From Favolaschia claudopus (Eukaryota; Basidiomycota; Agaricomycetes; Agaricales; Mycenaceae), in NCBI GenBank assembly GCA_037176885.1, contig JAWWNJ010000093.1, positions 496,001 through 560,000 on the forward strand: a stretch of 64,000 bases of DNA, given 5' to 3'. Under the pieces are notes generated by a model. It worked only from the letters and a program-made list of their open reading frames with translations, did no database searches and had not been told where the DNA came from. Every line of letters begins with the position of its first letter. Positions within the stretch are counted from its first letter, which is position 1. Positions 40,841 to 52,310 of this stretch are shown one piece after another. The position numbers were made by a program, and so were the translations under genes.

Positions 40841-42418
40841 TAGTGCTGCCGGGAGCTGAGTTGGAGCTGAGCTCGAGGTGATTGCCCATCAGCTCGCTCG
40901 AGCTCGGAGTTGGGCCGAGGCAGCTCGGAGCTGACATCCATAAATGGAAGTTTCCGTCCCACGGTTCCCCGTCTCCTCGTTTTGAGCTGCATTGCACTGT
41001 TTTGACCTCGTATGCACCTCTAAAATGTGCTACAATTCTCCAATAAGTACAATAAACATATGCACAATAAAAGACTATACAGTTTATGAGTAAATTATGG
41101 AACAATACAAAGCACAATGATTATATAAGTGAATACAACGCAAAAATCAAACGGGCGAAGCCCAGGAAGATTCTATAAGATCCTCAAGCTCTTGAGTACG
41201 CCCTGCCGCAATCAACCTTTCTGCTACATCAGGGTCAATATCAACAACAGACAGATCTTCCTCAGTTACGACGAAGTCCTCGCAAAATTTGATGCGATCC
41301 TGTCGATAAATAAATTTGAGAATCTGGAGCATTTCCATCATCTCGGGGGAGAGACTGTTGCGTAGGGAGGCATCTGTGTCCTTGCTGGAAGAGAAAACAC
41401 GCTCGCATGGTACCGCAGAAGCCTGAACAGGCAATACATCAAGCGCCACGCGAAATAGGTAACGGAACCGATATTGACGAGCCTGCAACATTTTTCAGAC
41501 CAACATTGTATAAGAACATACTTAAACTCACCTCCCAGTAGCGGAGCAAGTCAAGGTCCTCATACTCTGGGTCCGAGCCTCCCAGCAAACCCTCCTTCCC
41601 ATAGTCATTCAGCTCCGCATCGACAATATATTCATCTTCGGCAGCAGCACGGCGCTCTGCCTCTACTTGCTCTTCCTCCGAAAGCGGCTGCGGACTCCGA
41701 GTACTCGGTGGGGATTCGATGTCGGAAGCAGACAGCTCTTTTACAAGAGCACCAAGCTTCGCAAACCCAGATTTCTGGGCACGAGCGGCACCTTTTTATC
41801 CGGTCGATCTTCCTTCATTTCCGTTGGTTCTGGTGCGACGGTTGGCGCAGAAGCGCCGTGAACGCCTCGAACAAAATACCAAACATCTGTTGCATCGTCT
41901 CCGGATGCCGAAGATTGATTGACCAAAGAGCCGAAGTTGGGGTGAGGGATTGAAGGATGGGAAACTGATTCAGAGGCAGCTGCTGCCGCTGCAACATTTG
42001 GGTCAGACGGACCGACCCCGAACACAGCCGGTTCGGAGGTGGAGTTGGGGTCGATGCGGCGACGGGTGCGCGATGTAGCTGCCGAGTTAGCGTTGGGATT
42101 CGCTTTACGTTTCTTCTTGCGCTGTGGCGGAGCGAGGCCGGCATTAATCGTGTTAGTCGCGTCGACAAATGGTGCATGGGTTGCCGCAGAGGAAGGGGGA
42201 GGAATCACGGTGTTAAATGAGGCGGGGTATGTATTTTGAAAGCCGTAAGTCTGGCCGAAAGTGACGGGAGGTGGTGGAGGATACGGCAATCCGGGGATGA
42301 AAGCTTGAGGCGGGAGAGGCATGGCATGAGCCTGAGAGCCAGGCCAGGAGCCAAAGACGTTGGGCGTGGGGTAGGAATTCGTTGTGAAATTGTTTTGACG
42401 CGGGGGTTGGATGTACAT
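40841..42418 (-). pseudogene. hAT element, internally deleted transposase with C-terminal dimerisation domain
   Basis: On the minus strand a start near 42418 gives a Pro/Ser-rich N-terminus, a basic KKKRKANPNANS segment and DATDVWYFVRGVHG. After a stop/frame change near 41745 come an acidic segment around EEEQVEAERRAAAEDEY, a short GT-AG intron (about 41535-41480), and RYLFRVALDVLPVQASAVPC, SERVFSSSKDTDASLRNSLS-like sequence and EMMEMLQILKFIYRQDR. That last block is the hAT C-terminal dimerisation domain, ending at 41147. The central catalytic region expected between these parts is missing. 300 bp further on, 40841 starts TAGTGCTGCCGGGAGCTGAG, the same terminus as MITEs A and B. The opposite terminus was not found. 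Confidence 0.78.
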
Positions 42419-42711
42419 CAGGAAAATCCAGTTTTGAACCATAGACCTCCATAGAGAACGGCCCACTATGGGGCGCTACGCGCTATGAGTCACTCTGATG
42501 CACTATGGTGCACTTTGAACTGCACCCCTATACTATGACGGTCTATGAAGCACTCTGATGCTCTATAAATTTATAATGTCCAGTGCAGTCACTCTGGTGA
42601 GCTTTCCAGTGCTCCAAGGTCGGAGTGCTATCTTTTGGATACTATCAAAAGCAGGCTGCAATATTCTAACACAATGAAGAAAAAAATTAGGATTGCGTCG
42701 CCTGCGGTAAA

Positions 42712-43202
42712 TAGTGTTTCTCCGGCTTTGGCCTCAGGCCAAAAAGCCCTGGCTTTTTGGCTTTGGTACCAAGGCCAAAGCCAAGCCAAACTTTTGGCTT
42801 TTGACGGCTTTTGGCCCGGCTCGATAATATCGCAGGCCAAAGCCAAGCCAAAAAGCCATGGCTTTGTGGACCCCCCCAAGGACCCCCTGGGGAAGCCGGT
42901 GTGGACGGATTTTCAACGAATTTTCAAGCTGTGTATGCTCAATACAGAAAAAGGGTACTCACAACTGAGTATGCTGAGTGCTCTGAAGGTCAGACAAGCT
43001 TCTACACGGTATTGATACCATTTTTAGAGCGACTTTTCATTTTTTTTCAATCCACAGAAAGCGGTCGGAAGCGGCAGCCGAAAGCCATGGCTTAAGCCAA
43101 AGCCGGGCCAAGCCAAGCCAAAGCCGTGGGGTTTGGCCCGGCCTGGGGTTTGAGAAAGCCAAGCCCCGGCTTTCAGGCCAAGCCAAGGCCAGAAAAACAC
43201 TA
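42712..43202. mobile_element. hAT-type MITE D (491 bp) with perfect 8-bp target duplication
   Basis: The left end is TAGTGTTTCTCCGGCTTTGG, the right end AGGCCAGAAAAACACTA, inverted. GCGGTAAA flanks both sides (42704-42711 and 43203-43210). The subterminal regions are made of GGCTTTGGC/GCCAAAGCC words that can fold extensively. Non-coding. Confidence 0.88.
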
Positions 43203-44072
43203 GCGGTAAAGCAGTGCATAATTTGACTCTAGAGTAAGGATTTGTGAACAGAAAAAGATGCGCGGCGAGATATGCCAAGACCCTGCCAGTCAGTCTAAGA
43301 AATGTGTTCCGAGCGACTGAGGCAACCTCAAGTCGTACATTGAATTTTGGAATTGGCACAGTCCTGAGTCGACTTCGGGCAATGATCGGCGATGACAATC
43401 CCATGCCAGTGGTGTTGCAGGACACAGAGTAAGCCCTCGAGCCCATACTTAGTCCATGGATAAGCCTCCAGAAAGAGCGATAGGGGTACTAGAGAAGCAG
43501 CGCGGAGCCTCACAAAGGCGGACGTCGGTCGGACTCGTCCGAGTCCGACAAGGTCGAGAAAAAGACAAGTCCGAATGGTCACGTGGGCGTGTGCGTGGGA
43601 TCTGGTTCGTTTGGATCAAAAAAAAACATCGTACGACATTTGTCCGTCCTTTCCGTCTCCTCCTATGCATCCCCGCCGTTATTGCAAGCTCTACAAGTCA
43701 TCCTTCTTCATCCTCGTCGTCGTCAAACAGCCTCAAACGGTCGCACACATCCTCGAGGCGCATCCTTAGTAGCAAGTGCATGCCTGCGGGTTGCCGCATT
43801 GGCAGGACGGCGAGGCCATGGGAGTTCACAAGAGGGAGGGTTGGAATGGAGTATAATTGGGGCAATATATATAACATAAAACTCTTTCGCTCTCTTCAAA
43901 GATAGTGTCTCTACTTTCTCCCTGTCCCTGAACGAATCATTTCCTGCTATTCTACTCTCTACAGCCGGCCGTGCACTCAACGTCACTTTTACCATCGATT
44001 TCGGATTCATGAGTGAAGCTCAGGCCACCTGGGACTATGTAGGGGCTCCACCACAGCGCTCAAACACAGGAT
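43203..44072. other. Stretch with no supported gene
   Basis: A frame at 43456-43905 (plus) is open for 149 codons but basic and low-complexity with a poly-Ser run. I recognise no domain and do not call it. Confidence 0.35.
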
Positions 44073-44254
44073 TACAGCTATTTGAAAACGACAGACACTT
44101 TGAACTTTCGAGCTGAATTCGGGCCGGCCAAATTTCAAATTTCAGCGCTCGCACCTCCGGAGTTGTGATTGATCAGAATCTGGCTGCGTTGGAGCTCTAC
44201 GGCGCGAACTGAGCTCTAAAATCGAAATTGTCTATCGTTTTCAAAATAGCTGTA
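44073..44254. mobile_element. Mariner-type MITE (182 bp), TACAGCTATTT termini
   Basis: It starts TACAGCTATTTGAAAACGAC; the right end is the complement with the reading CGTTTTCAAAATAGCTGTA. The inverted similarity extends about 40 bp. TA lies at both ends. A diverged copy lies at about 12515-12670. Confidence 0.7.
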
Positions 44255-45310
44255 AAAAGTTCCTCGACTTGTCCTCGACCAATTTGAAGAAAGATGGAAT
44301 GGAGCTGAGATGCGTGAGCCGTTTTTCTTTGTTCTTTGGCCGGAGCCTACTGAACGACGAGCTTTGAGCACACTTTCGTCATTATTGCCCAGCAGCCACC
44401 TCAATATCTGAAAGACGCCCGTGCAGCCACCGAATGCGAGCCCCGAAGATGAAATGAGGCTTCCGTGGTTTCCCTCATGTTGTACGTGGCGACGATGCCC
44501 TGTGGAGTCCTATCAACTAATTCCTCCAATAGGGTTCATTGATTCTGGCAGCCCAGTGTGAAATTCTTGTGAAATTCAATGAAGCAAATCTTCGCAATGT
44601 TTGCGCAATGTTAATTCGAATTTAACGTTGGGGATCGAAATGCGTAGCGTTGCTATTTGGTTACTGTCGAAAGGTACAGGTAGGGCAGAATGAAATAGCG
44701 AGGCCAAGGGATCAACGGAAATCACAAGTAATCAAGGGGCGGCCCGGGGTATCCTATGGCGGTTACCTTCAAAATTCCAAACCTACCGTCACAATGTTAT
44801 CATTCAAATGTTGAGCCCAGGTATTGATTTCCCAAGCTCTGTTTTAGGTATAAAATCTCAAATGAAGCCTCGTTTTAATAAAAGTGCAAGTAGTATCCGA
44901 GTCTTCGGTCGTCATCCTAGAATGGAAAAATAAAAGGTGCGGGAGGAGTTGTAAGGATCAACACTGATTTTCGATGTGTATGAATGCCTCGGCGGTGAAT
45001 TGATTCTAGAACTAAATGCATCGTAAGGATTAATCCTGATTTTGTGTTCCGGGGAGACTGGTTTGGGGCAGCGCTGGCGTCCGCGGATTAGTCCGAAGTA
45101 TCTTCTTCTACGTTGGTGCGAGTGCAAATGCGGGTGACGACCAGAGGGTTCTAGGAAGTGGGATAAATCATACATCCTAGCCACTTTGGCATGAAGTGAA
45201 GCAACTGACCGTCTGAGGACTTCAGTTTTTTGGACGATGTAGATGCTTCGTCGTCGCGAAATGAATTTCAATGAAATGAGACCACTAGGTCCGCAGTCAA
45301 ACTGCCCACA
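44255..45310. other. Stretch with no supported gene
   Basis: There are only short frames, including a basic minus-strand one at 44912-45271, with no recognisable domain or element boundary. Confidence 0.35.
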
Positions 45311-46360
45311 ATCATCACGTCTGTAAGAGAGACTAAGTTAAGTTATTAAAAGCCTGCTTAGTAGTAATCGCCTAGCTGTCAAGGTGAGGCTCTAAATCTT
45401 CTGGAATCGGAGGCAGTATCCCCAGGAAGCGGGGGCAGTATCAGCGCCGCTTAGTGCTCGCAGCCCGTACATGATGCTCACTCCGTTAGGAGGTGCGTTC
45501 GGGGCGGCGGGAACAGCATGTCTGGAATCGGAGGCGGTGGCCAGCTTATTGCTCGCCGCCCGTACATGATGCTCACTCCGTTAGGAGGTGCGTTCGGGGC
45601 GGCGGGAAAAGCATGTCTGAAAGCGGAGGCGGTGTCCAGCTTAGTGCTCGCCGCCCGTACATGATGCTCACTCCGTTAGGAGGTGCGTTCGGGGCGGCGG
45701 GAAAAGCATGTCTGAAAGCGGAGGCGGTGGCCAGCTTAGTGTTCGCCGCCCGTACATGATGCTCACTCCGTTAAGAGGTGCGTTCGGGGCGGCGGGAAAA
45801 GCATGTCTGAAAGCGGAGGCGGTGTCCAGCTTAGTGCTCGCCGCCCGTACATGATGCTCACTCCGTTAGGAGGTGCGTTCGGGGCGGCGGGAAAAGCATG
45901 TCTGAAAGCGGAGGCGGTGTCCAGTGCTCGCCGCCCGTACATGATGCTCACACCGTTAGGAGGTGCGTTCGGGGCGGCGGCGGAATACGCAGCTCGAGTG
46001 CAGGGCGCCCGCGCATGAAGCCCCCTCGATTGAGAGGCGGGTTCGGCGCTCATCGATAGGCCTACTGTGTAGAGGGGTAAGCAAGACGGGGACCTGGCTG
46101 CGTGAGCATACATCAGCAGGACGGCGAGAGGTGGGACTGGGAGTATAAAATGAGAAGAACCACGACATCTGCATAACCACAATTACGGGGCAGAAATGAA
46201 CAACGGCAATGTTGGCGCGCTGGCAGGGGAATGGATGCTGTGAGGTTGCAGCACGACACTCCCACCAGCAAGCGGAGAGAGAAGGCTGAGAATGGGGCAA
46301 GCAGCAAGAGAGCAGAGGGTGAGAGAAAGAGTGAGGTGGCAGTCTCAGCCCAAAGTATAT
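45311..46360. repeat. Dispersed repeat with minisatellite core, expanded copy
   Basis: Same element as 16399-17190, with matching left flank (CATCACGTCTGTAA, then CGCCTAGCTGTCAAGGT) and right flank (GGCCTACTGTGT, GAGCATACATCAGCAGGACG, GAGTATAAAATGAGAAGAAC). The core is expanded to six units. Confidence 0.78.
45464..45985. repeat. ~95-bp tandem repeat, six units
   Basis: The anchor CCCGTACATGATGCTCA occurs at 45464, 45559, 45653, 45749, 45844 and 45934, i.e. every 90-96 bp. Each unit also carries GGAGGTGCGTTCGGGGCGGC and AAAGCATGTCTGAAAGCGGA (or close variants). Units 2-5 are nearly identical, which points to recent expansion or homogenisation. Confidence 0.88.
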
Positions 46361-46490
46361 ACAGTGGCGGCGGGATCTGATGCGATCATGCCACCCCCCA
46401 AAAAATGATGGGGCCCCAATCGACTCCACTTGCAACAAAATTTCCAGAAATGGGCTGTTCTATCTTTAGGGGTGGATCCCGCCGCCATAT
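46360..46490. mobile_element. Short TACAGTGGCGGC-type MITE abutting the Plavaka end
   Basis: It starts TACAGTGGCGGCGGGATC and ends GGATCCCGCCGCCATATA. The right terminus has lost the expected ACTGTA ending. The Plavaka-like inverted end starts at the next base. Confidence 0.55.
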
Positions 46491-46529
46491 AAGGTGGAGG
46501 GCGTGGGAAGCCCGCACCCTTGTGTCAGC
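46491..46529 (+). repeat. Left terminal inverted repeat of the Plavaka-like element
   Basis: AAGGTGGAGGGCGTGGGAAG followed by CCCGCACCCTTGTGTCAGC. It is the inverted partner of 58085-58123 at 37 of 39 positions. Confidence 0.78.
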
Positions 46530-48727
46530 AGTCACAGTGACGTTTGTCACACGTTTATACCACCACCCAGAGGGCACTTAGGGTCAAAATTTTACATAGA
46601 AATACAAGCTACAGGGTAGTAAATGAGATTCTATGAAGAGTTTTGTTCAAAAAGTTCAAGGGAGGAAAGATATAAAAGGGTGTGACATGGGTGTGACAAT
46701 TTTTTTGAAGTGTGCCAATCGTGTTTTCCAAAGTGCGGCATTTTTGAAAAAAAACATTTGGAACGCACCGCCACATGTTCGAGACATGCCGGGCTCATCC
46801 ATTGGGTCTTCTGAGGTGATTTATACCTCTCAATATCTCAGATAAGTGCAAGAAAATGCCGGAGGAAGAATACCAAGGCCTCCGCCCCTCGAACCCAGTC
46901 AAAATCGGTCATGCTGGGTTATGCGCCGATCGGCTGATTTCTGCCAGACCTGCTGAAATCTGCTGTCGTCTACTCTTCTACATTTTCTTGTATCTAATTT
47001 CAACACGGAAATCGTAAAACCTGTTTTTGTTGCGATGAAAATACATTTTTATGACTGGAAACAAAATCAAAGTCGAAATTGCATGTCACAAATTTTCATT
47101 TCAAGTCCATCTGCGCTATTCCGCCTCCGTAACCTCCTGCCCTTCTGCATCTACTGCCGCATCCGCCGCGTCCTCTTCGTCCTCTGGCTCCGTAAAACCA
47201 CCAAGAATGCCAATTTCAAATCCCGATTCTTCCCATACAAACCATCGCACATCTGATTCATCTGGCTCGATATGATGGTCGTGCGGCTGCATGGATACAG
47301 CTGTTCGAATACACTCAACAGGGACGACTCGCAGACCCTCGGCACCCAGGTGAACTGAAGACCAGACAGTCCACTCGGAATCGACCAGTAAATCCTGGTC
47401 CGGCGGGCCAAAGAGAATAACAAGCGCAAAACCGCGATCTTGGTCCTCGACCTTGAATTTGAAGAAGTATAGAACTTCTGCGAATTCTGTGTTGCCATCG
47501 ACAGAGAGCTAGAACAACACATCCAATGAGTCGGCATTTCAGACTCGGAGGATAGAAAATGACAAGGCAAGCTCACCCGCACGCAACGAGACATTCGAAG
47601 TTTCTCTGGTGCTTTGAGGTTCTCCTTCCACGCAGACCGTGCAAGTTGCCCATTTGGAAGTCTGAGCCGCGCCCACCGGATGAGCTTAACTTTGCTTCGT
47701 TCATGAAAAGAAACCCCCGTCAATTCCTCCATTGCCTCCTTTATCACATAATTCTCTTCCTCGCTGATTCCCCCAAGCCGCTTGTCCTTCGCACGCAGCA
47801 TAACATAACCATTACCTGCATCCCAACTTCCGCGCGGGAGTCTTGGCTTGTCGGGATCGAGTTTGGGTATCAAAATTTTGATTGCGTTAACTTGCGCTCT
47901 TCGAACGGCGCGTTCTGAGAGATTTTTGAATGGATTTGACGGCTGCTTGATCTCCTCGCCTAGGTTCCCGATTGTTCGTTCCAGAGTACATTGACTTGAC
48001 AGCCCTAGAGGACCGACACGCTGAGTCTCGGGAGCAACGTGGAGGACGGCGTGAATGCATGGCCGAACAAAGTGAAGGCGGTCAACACGGCGCTGATAGT
48101 ATAGCTCCTCGTACTCTTGATGGAAGGCGCAGAGAAGGCGATGGGCATGAACGAGCTGATCGGTAGGTATGCCGTCTGCGTGCTGATGCAGGATTTGGAA
48201 TGCGCGCGCATACTTGCAGTAATTCTTCCAGTATTTGTGTGGGAGGACGTTGTAGAGAAGAGCGGGCGCCAGACCGAATAGATATCCCTGTCATTCCTTT
48301 GCTTTGTACCCGCTGGAGATCTTCTCGGCAATATTGCGAGGAGGGCGGTCATATGATCCCGGAATGTACTGACGTGAATCCTCGACCTGTTTGCCGTGTT
48401 TTTTCCACAAGGCTGGATCTCTGAATACAGCGAAATCCCAGGTCGTGATGTCGTCGGTGGGCTCACATTTGATAGTGCCACGCCACAGCGAAGTGAACAT
48501 GTCGCCGTGATTGAGAGTGGGAAGGTGCATGAAGTCGGAGCCAAAGATGCTGGGTATGCCGAGCATGCGGTTGGGAGGGAGACCAGAAAAGATACTGGGC
48601 TTTGAAATACCGGTTCTCAAGCGTCGTTCTCTGAACATGGCTTCAGTCTCTGACGCGAGCAACCATCGCAAATTCCTCTCGTATTCCTCTTTCGAGCCAC
48701 CGTGAACATCACTGGGCAGAATGTCGG

Positions 48728-48868
48728 TCTTGTGACTGTCGCTTCATTCACGCTTGGTTTATTGATAGAGAGGCAGCCATAGTTAGGTGTGGGTGAGGAG
48801 AAGACGCCGGGGAATCTAGCCGGCTGCACTCCTAGTCGTGGGGCGACGGGATGCACGCGAAGGCACCC
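48728..48868. repeat. R1 repeat, first copy
   Basis: It starts TCTTGTGACTGTCGCTTC and ends ACGCGAAGGCACCC. It repeats at 49197-49337 with one difference (CTAGTCG against CTGGTCG). Confidence 0.85.
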
Positions 48869-49023
48869 CATTAACGCCCCACTCTATGACCGCCTCACTG
48901 GTATCTACTTCACTGATCTACGAATGGTATGAACTCTTCAAGATGAGTCCCAAGACGGAGCTGGAGAGGCGTCGGCACAGCAACTGCAGAACCTGTCAGA
49001 AAATTGAGGGTTGTGGTGGGTGG

Positions 49024-49196
49024 GGAAAAAGAAATCTTGAGGGATCCAAAGCCCGAAGGTGTGTCGAATGAGCTCGAGGGCGTCGTGCCGTGTGCTCGAC
49101 ATGAGCGTCGAGAAGAGGAGAGTCACGTCACACGTCACGTGCACTCCGCTTGTCACAAGACATTGCACTCCTCTCGCAAGCTCAGGAGTGCCCCCA
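49024..49196. repeat. R2 repeat, first copy
   Basis: It starts GGAAAAAGAAATCTTGAGGG and ends CAGGAGTGCCCCCA. It repeats without visible change at 53425-53597, where it forms the right edge of the insertion. Confidence 0.85.
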
Positions 49197-52100
49197 TCTT
49201 GTGACTGTCGCTTCATTCACGCTTGGTTTATTGATAGAGAGGCAGCCATAGTTAGGTGTGGGTGAGGAGAAGACGCCGGGGAATCTAGCCGGCTGCACTC
49301 CTGGTCGTGGGGCGACGGGATGCACGCGAAGGCACCCAAGAGAGAAGACGCCAGGCGAGGGCATCACAAGAGACCACGACTAACCCAAAAGAAGGCGGCT
49401 GCTGAGATAATTCAGGTAGTAGGCGTCTCGGAAGATAATTAGATCAAGATTGAACTCGGTTGAAATTCCTGCCGATGAAAATCATTCCCGAGGAATTTAC
49501 GGTGTCGGTCTTGCTTATATCACTGTATCATGAGCCCATGAGGATACCAGCGGCATTGGCTATAGCAAATGACCTCAGTGTAACGAGTTTAAGTTATTCC
49601 ACAGGAATATTGGAGTAAAACCACGGAATATCTTCTAAGCTGAAAAAGTTTGCGGGCGGTTGTCAATACCCTTGTTAAAAGTAATTCGATGCGCAATGAA
49701 AGTCTTAGACTCGTAGGATGTGAGCATACAGTCGCTGAAATGAAGTGGCCGGGCTCGAAGAGGGATTCCCAGGCAAAGGCTGCGGTTCCACATAGCAGAT
49801 ACAACAGCGCGGATATTTAGCGGTTAAGAATACGGTTTTGGTTGTAACACGTCTCTCTTCCCAATAAGGCTTGCCTGAGTTCCATTATCAGGAGTTTGGA
49901 CTCATGAGCGAGTTGAACCAGATCAACGTAGACAGCCGCTCTTCCGGAACACTGTGAATTGAGAGGGAAGAGTCTCAGCGTCGACTACATTTCATGAAAA
50001 ACTGTAAGAATAATATATGCGCCGTGAAGGAAGGTCGCCAGCATATATCCACCGCGAATTACGCCAGTCAGGGATGAGAATGGTAGGAAAGACTGGTATC
50101 CTTAGGTTGGTGATGGTCCCGAATACCAAATCTCGAAACTGAACTGGTTATGGCGACTTGAAGCCTCAGGACAAGGTGATATAAAGTTGAACCAAATCCA
50201 GCTCTTCGCAAGAGTTCAAATTTGAAGGTAATTTCTGACCAGTCAGATGTCCGAGTCAAGAGTGGTCAAGTCCCAGTAGAGTTTATCGAGTCAAGAGTGG
50301 TAAAGTTCAAGTAGATCTCAATCAGGTCAAATTTGAATTCGGATAGATGGAAGCACGGAATCGGAAGATCAAGACAGAGAACAAGATCCAACGGAGTCAA
50401 GACAGGGAACAAAATGGAACGGAACCAATACATGGAAACAATTGGGTAAGATCAACAAGGAGCGATACTCTGAACTGAGCGCGTATTTAATAGGACCGAT
50501 GAGAGTGAGCCCATCGCCCGAATTGGTTGAGGCAGTAAATGAATACACAATGCATTATCAGGTGTACCTGGGCCCGTGGTCGGAGTGAAATATTTCGAGC
50601 AACGTGGTATTCAGCGAGCACTCGCTCTCAAATGATGCGGCAGTGGTCGTGAAGATAGGAACTTGACAGAAGCTGAACAGTCAACCATGGGTAGGCCTTC
50701 TATACTGACGAACGATTAAATCGTAGGTGATACCGCAGAAGTCAATCGACAGTATCGGAACGAAGAACGAGATATTCGAAACCAGGTAAGGACAAATGCG
50801 AATATCGCGAGATTCGATAAGGAAACCTTGAAAGAGCCAGGAAAATAAAGGTGAAACCGTCGACGATGGATTAACCAATTCGGCAACACAAGTAAGGCAG
50901 ACTCAAGGCTTAGCAGGAGACTTAACGGGAAATTCATGGGATAAGAGCTCCGCCGTTCAAGAGTGCTGGGAGCATGAGGCAAAGCCAAAGCGCATCGACA
51001 TCCGGGCGGAATATCGCTCTAGGCCAACCCGCGTATTCGTAATTATAATGTTGTCGACATGAAAATCCAGACCAATCTAAATCACAGAATCTGGGAGGCT
51101 GCAGACACCAGCTGAAATATTTCGAGACAGATGTTCAAGTCCCAGATTGCAGTGTAGATGCAGACAAACTTGAAGCCTGAATCATTGGAGAATGTAACAA
51201 CCAGCTCGTCGCCAAACGAAGAGTCGCAACGCACGCTCGCCAAGAGTGGCAATCAGGAAGGCGTAAAATTGGGGTTGTAACCCAACGAACGACGAGTGAA
51301 AAATCGGATAGATACAGTAAAACATTAGGAATAAGGACATGGCAGGATACGGAATGTAGCTCGAGAAATGAGTTGTGGTGGAACATCTGAAGATCAGCCT
51401 TGGACGTGAGAATGACCTACCGTTTTGAATTTTGGATATTCGCAGGAAGATACAATCGGAGGAAGAGATTTTTTGCATGCGATAATATAGACGCTCCAAG
51501 CAAAATAACGGCGAGAATGTGGAGTAGGCGTGTTCGAAGTATTACTTCTTAAGTACGAGATGAAACCAATTCGCGTAAGAACAAAATGTAGGACGGTGGT
51601 AGATACCTTTGGACATGTGTCCATGAATCAGAAACCTTGAGGTTGCAATATTTGCGGCGAACGTAAACCGATGAAATGGATGAAAAGAATATGTTTATGC
51701 TTGTGGGTGTAAGTGGCTTGAGAATTAAGGTGGATGTAAGCGGGCAGGTAATGTCATAAGTCGCGAGGAATTGAAACACTTCTAAGTGCGGGAGCAACCA
51801 GAGTAGCAGGCAAAGCACATGTAGTTGTGTAGCCGCAGCGCCAGCGTAAACGGCAGGGAACATGAATCAACCACGTCGTATAACGGGCACAGTAGATGCG
51901 GGGCTAGAAGCCAAATACAGCGTCCGAGAAGGACAGCCTCTGAGATGGAGACGCTCCCACAGTCGTGGACTGAAAGGTAAAATAGCATGCAGAGCGTACT
52001 AAGTAGCCGATCTGGGGGGGAGGTATTCATGTAACTGGTCATTGTCGAGGTTCTCGCCATCGCCAGGTGCCCAAAAAATATCGTGTCAAGTTCGAAGACC

Positions 52101-52310
52101 GAACAAGTGATTGTGGAGTCGCAGGTGCACAAAAGCACTGTGTCGCGTGACAACGATCACATTGACGAGCCGCAAGGTTGGAGTCGGAGATTGTAGGTGC
52201 ATTAGAGCGAGACCATACCCTGCTGTATGAGCTTGTGCATGCAAGTGCAGGTATATCCGAGTCTCATGTGATTCATGGTAGATGCATGGGGACGCTGGCA
52301 ATGTAATCGC

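Noticed and set aside
43456..43905. 149-codon basic frame as a gene
   Set aside because: Low complexity with a serine run and Arg/Lys clusters, no introns, no domain, and a competing frame on the same strand.
45464..45985. CRISPR array
   Set aside because: The repeats are contiguous ~95-bp tandem units without unique spacers, and all other evidence is eukaryotic.
48728..49196. R1-x-R2 as a full LTR of the 4.9-kb insertion
   Set aside because: The TG...CA ends fit, but the sequence before R2' at 53425 does not match the x segment, and no primer site follows 49196. An LTR pair is therefore not supported.
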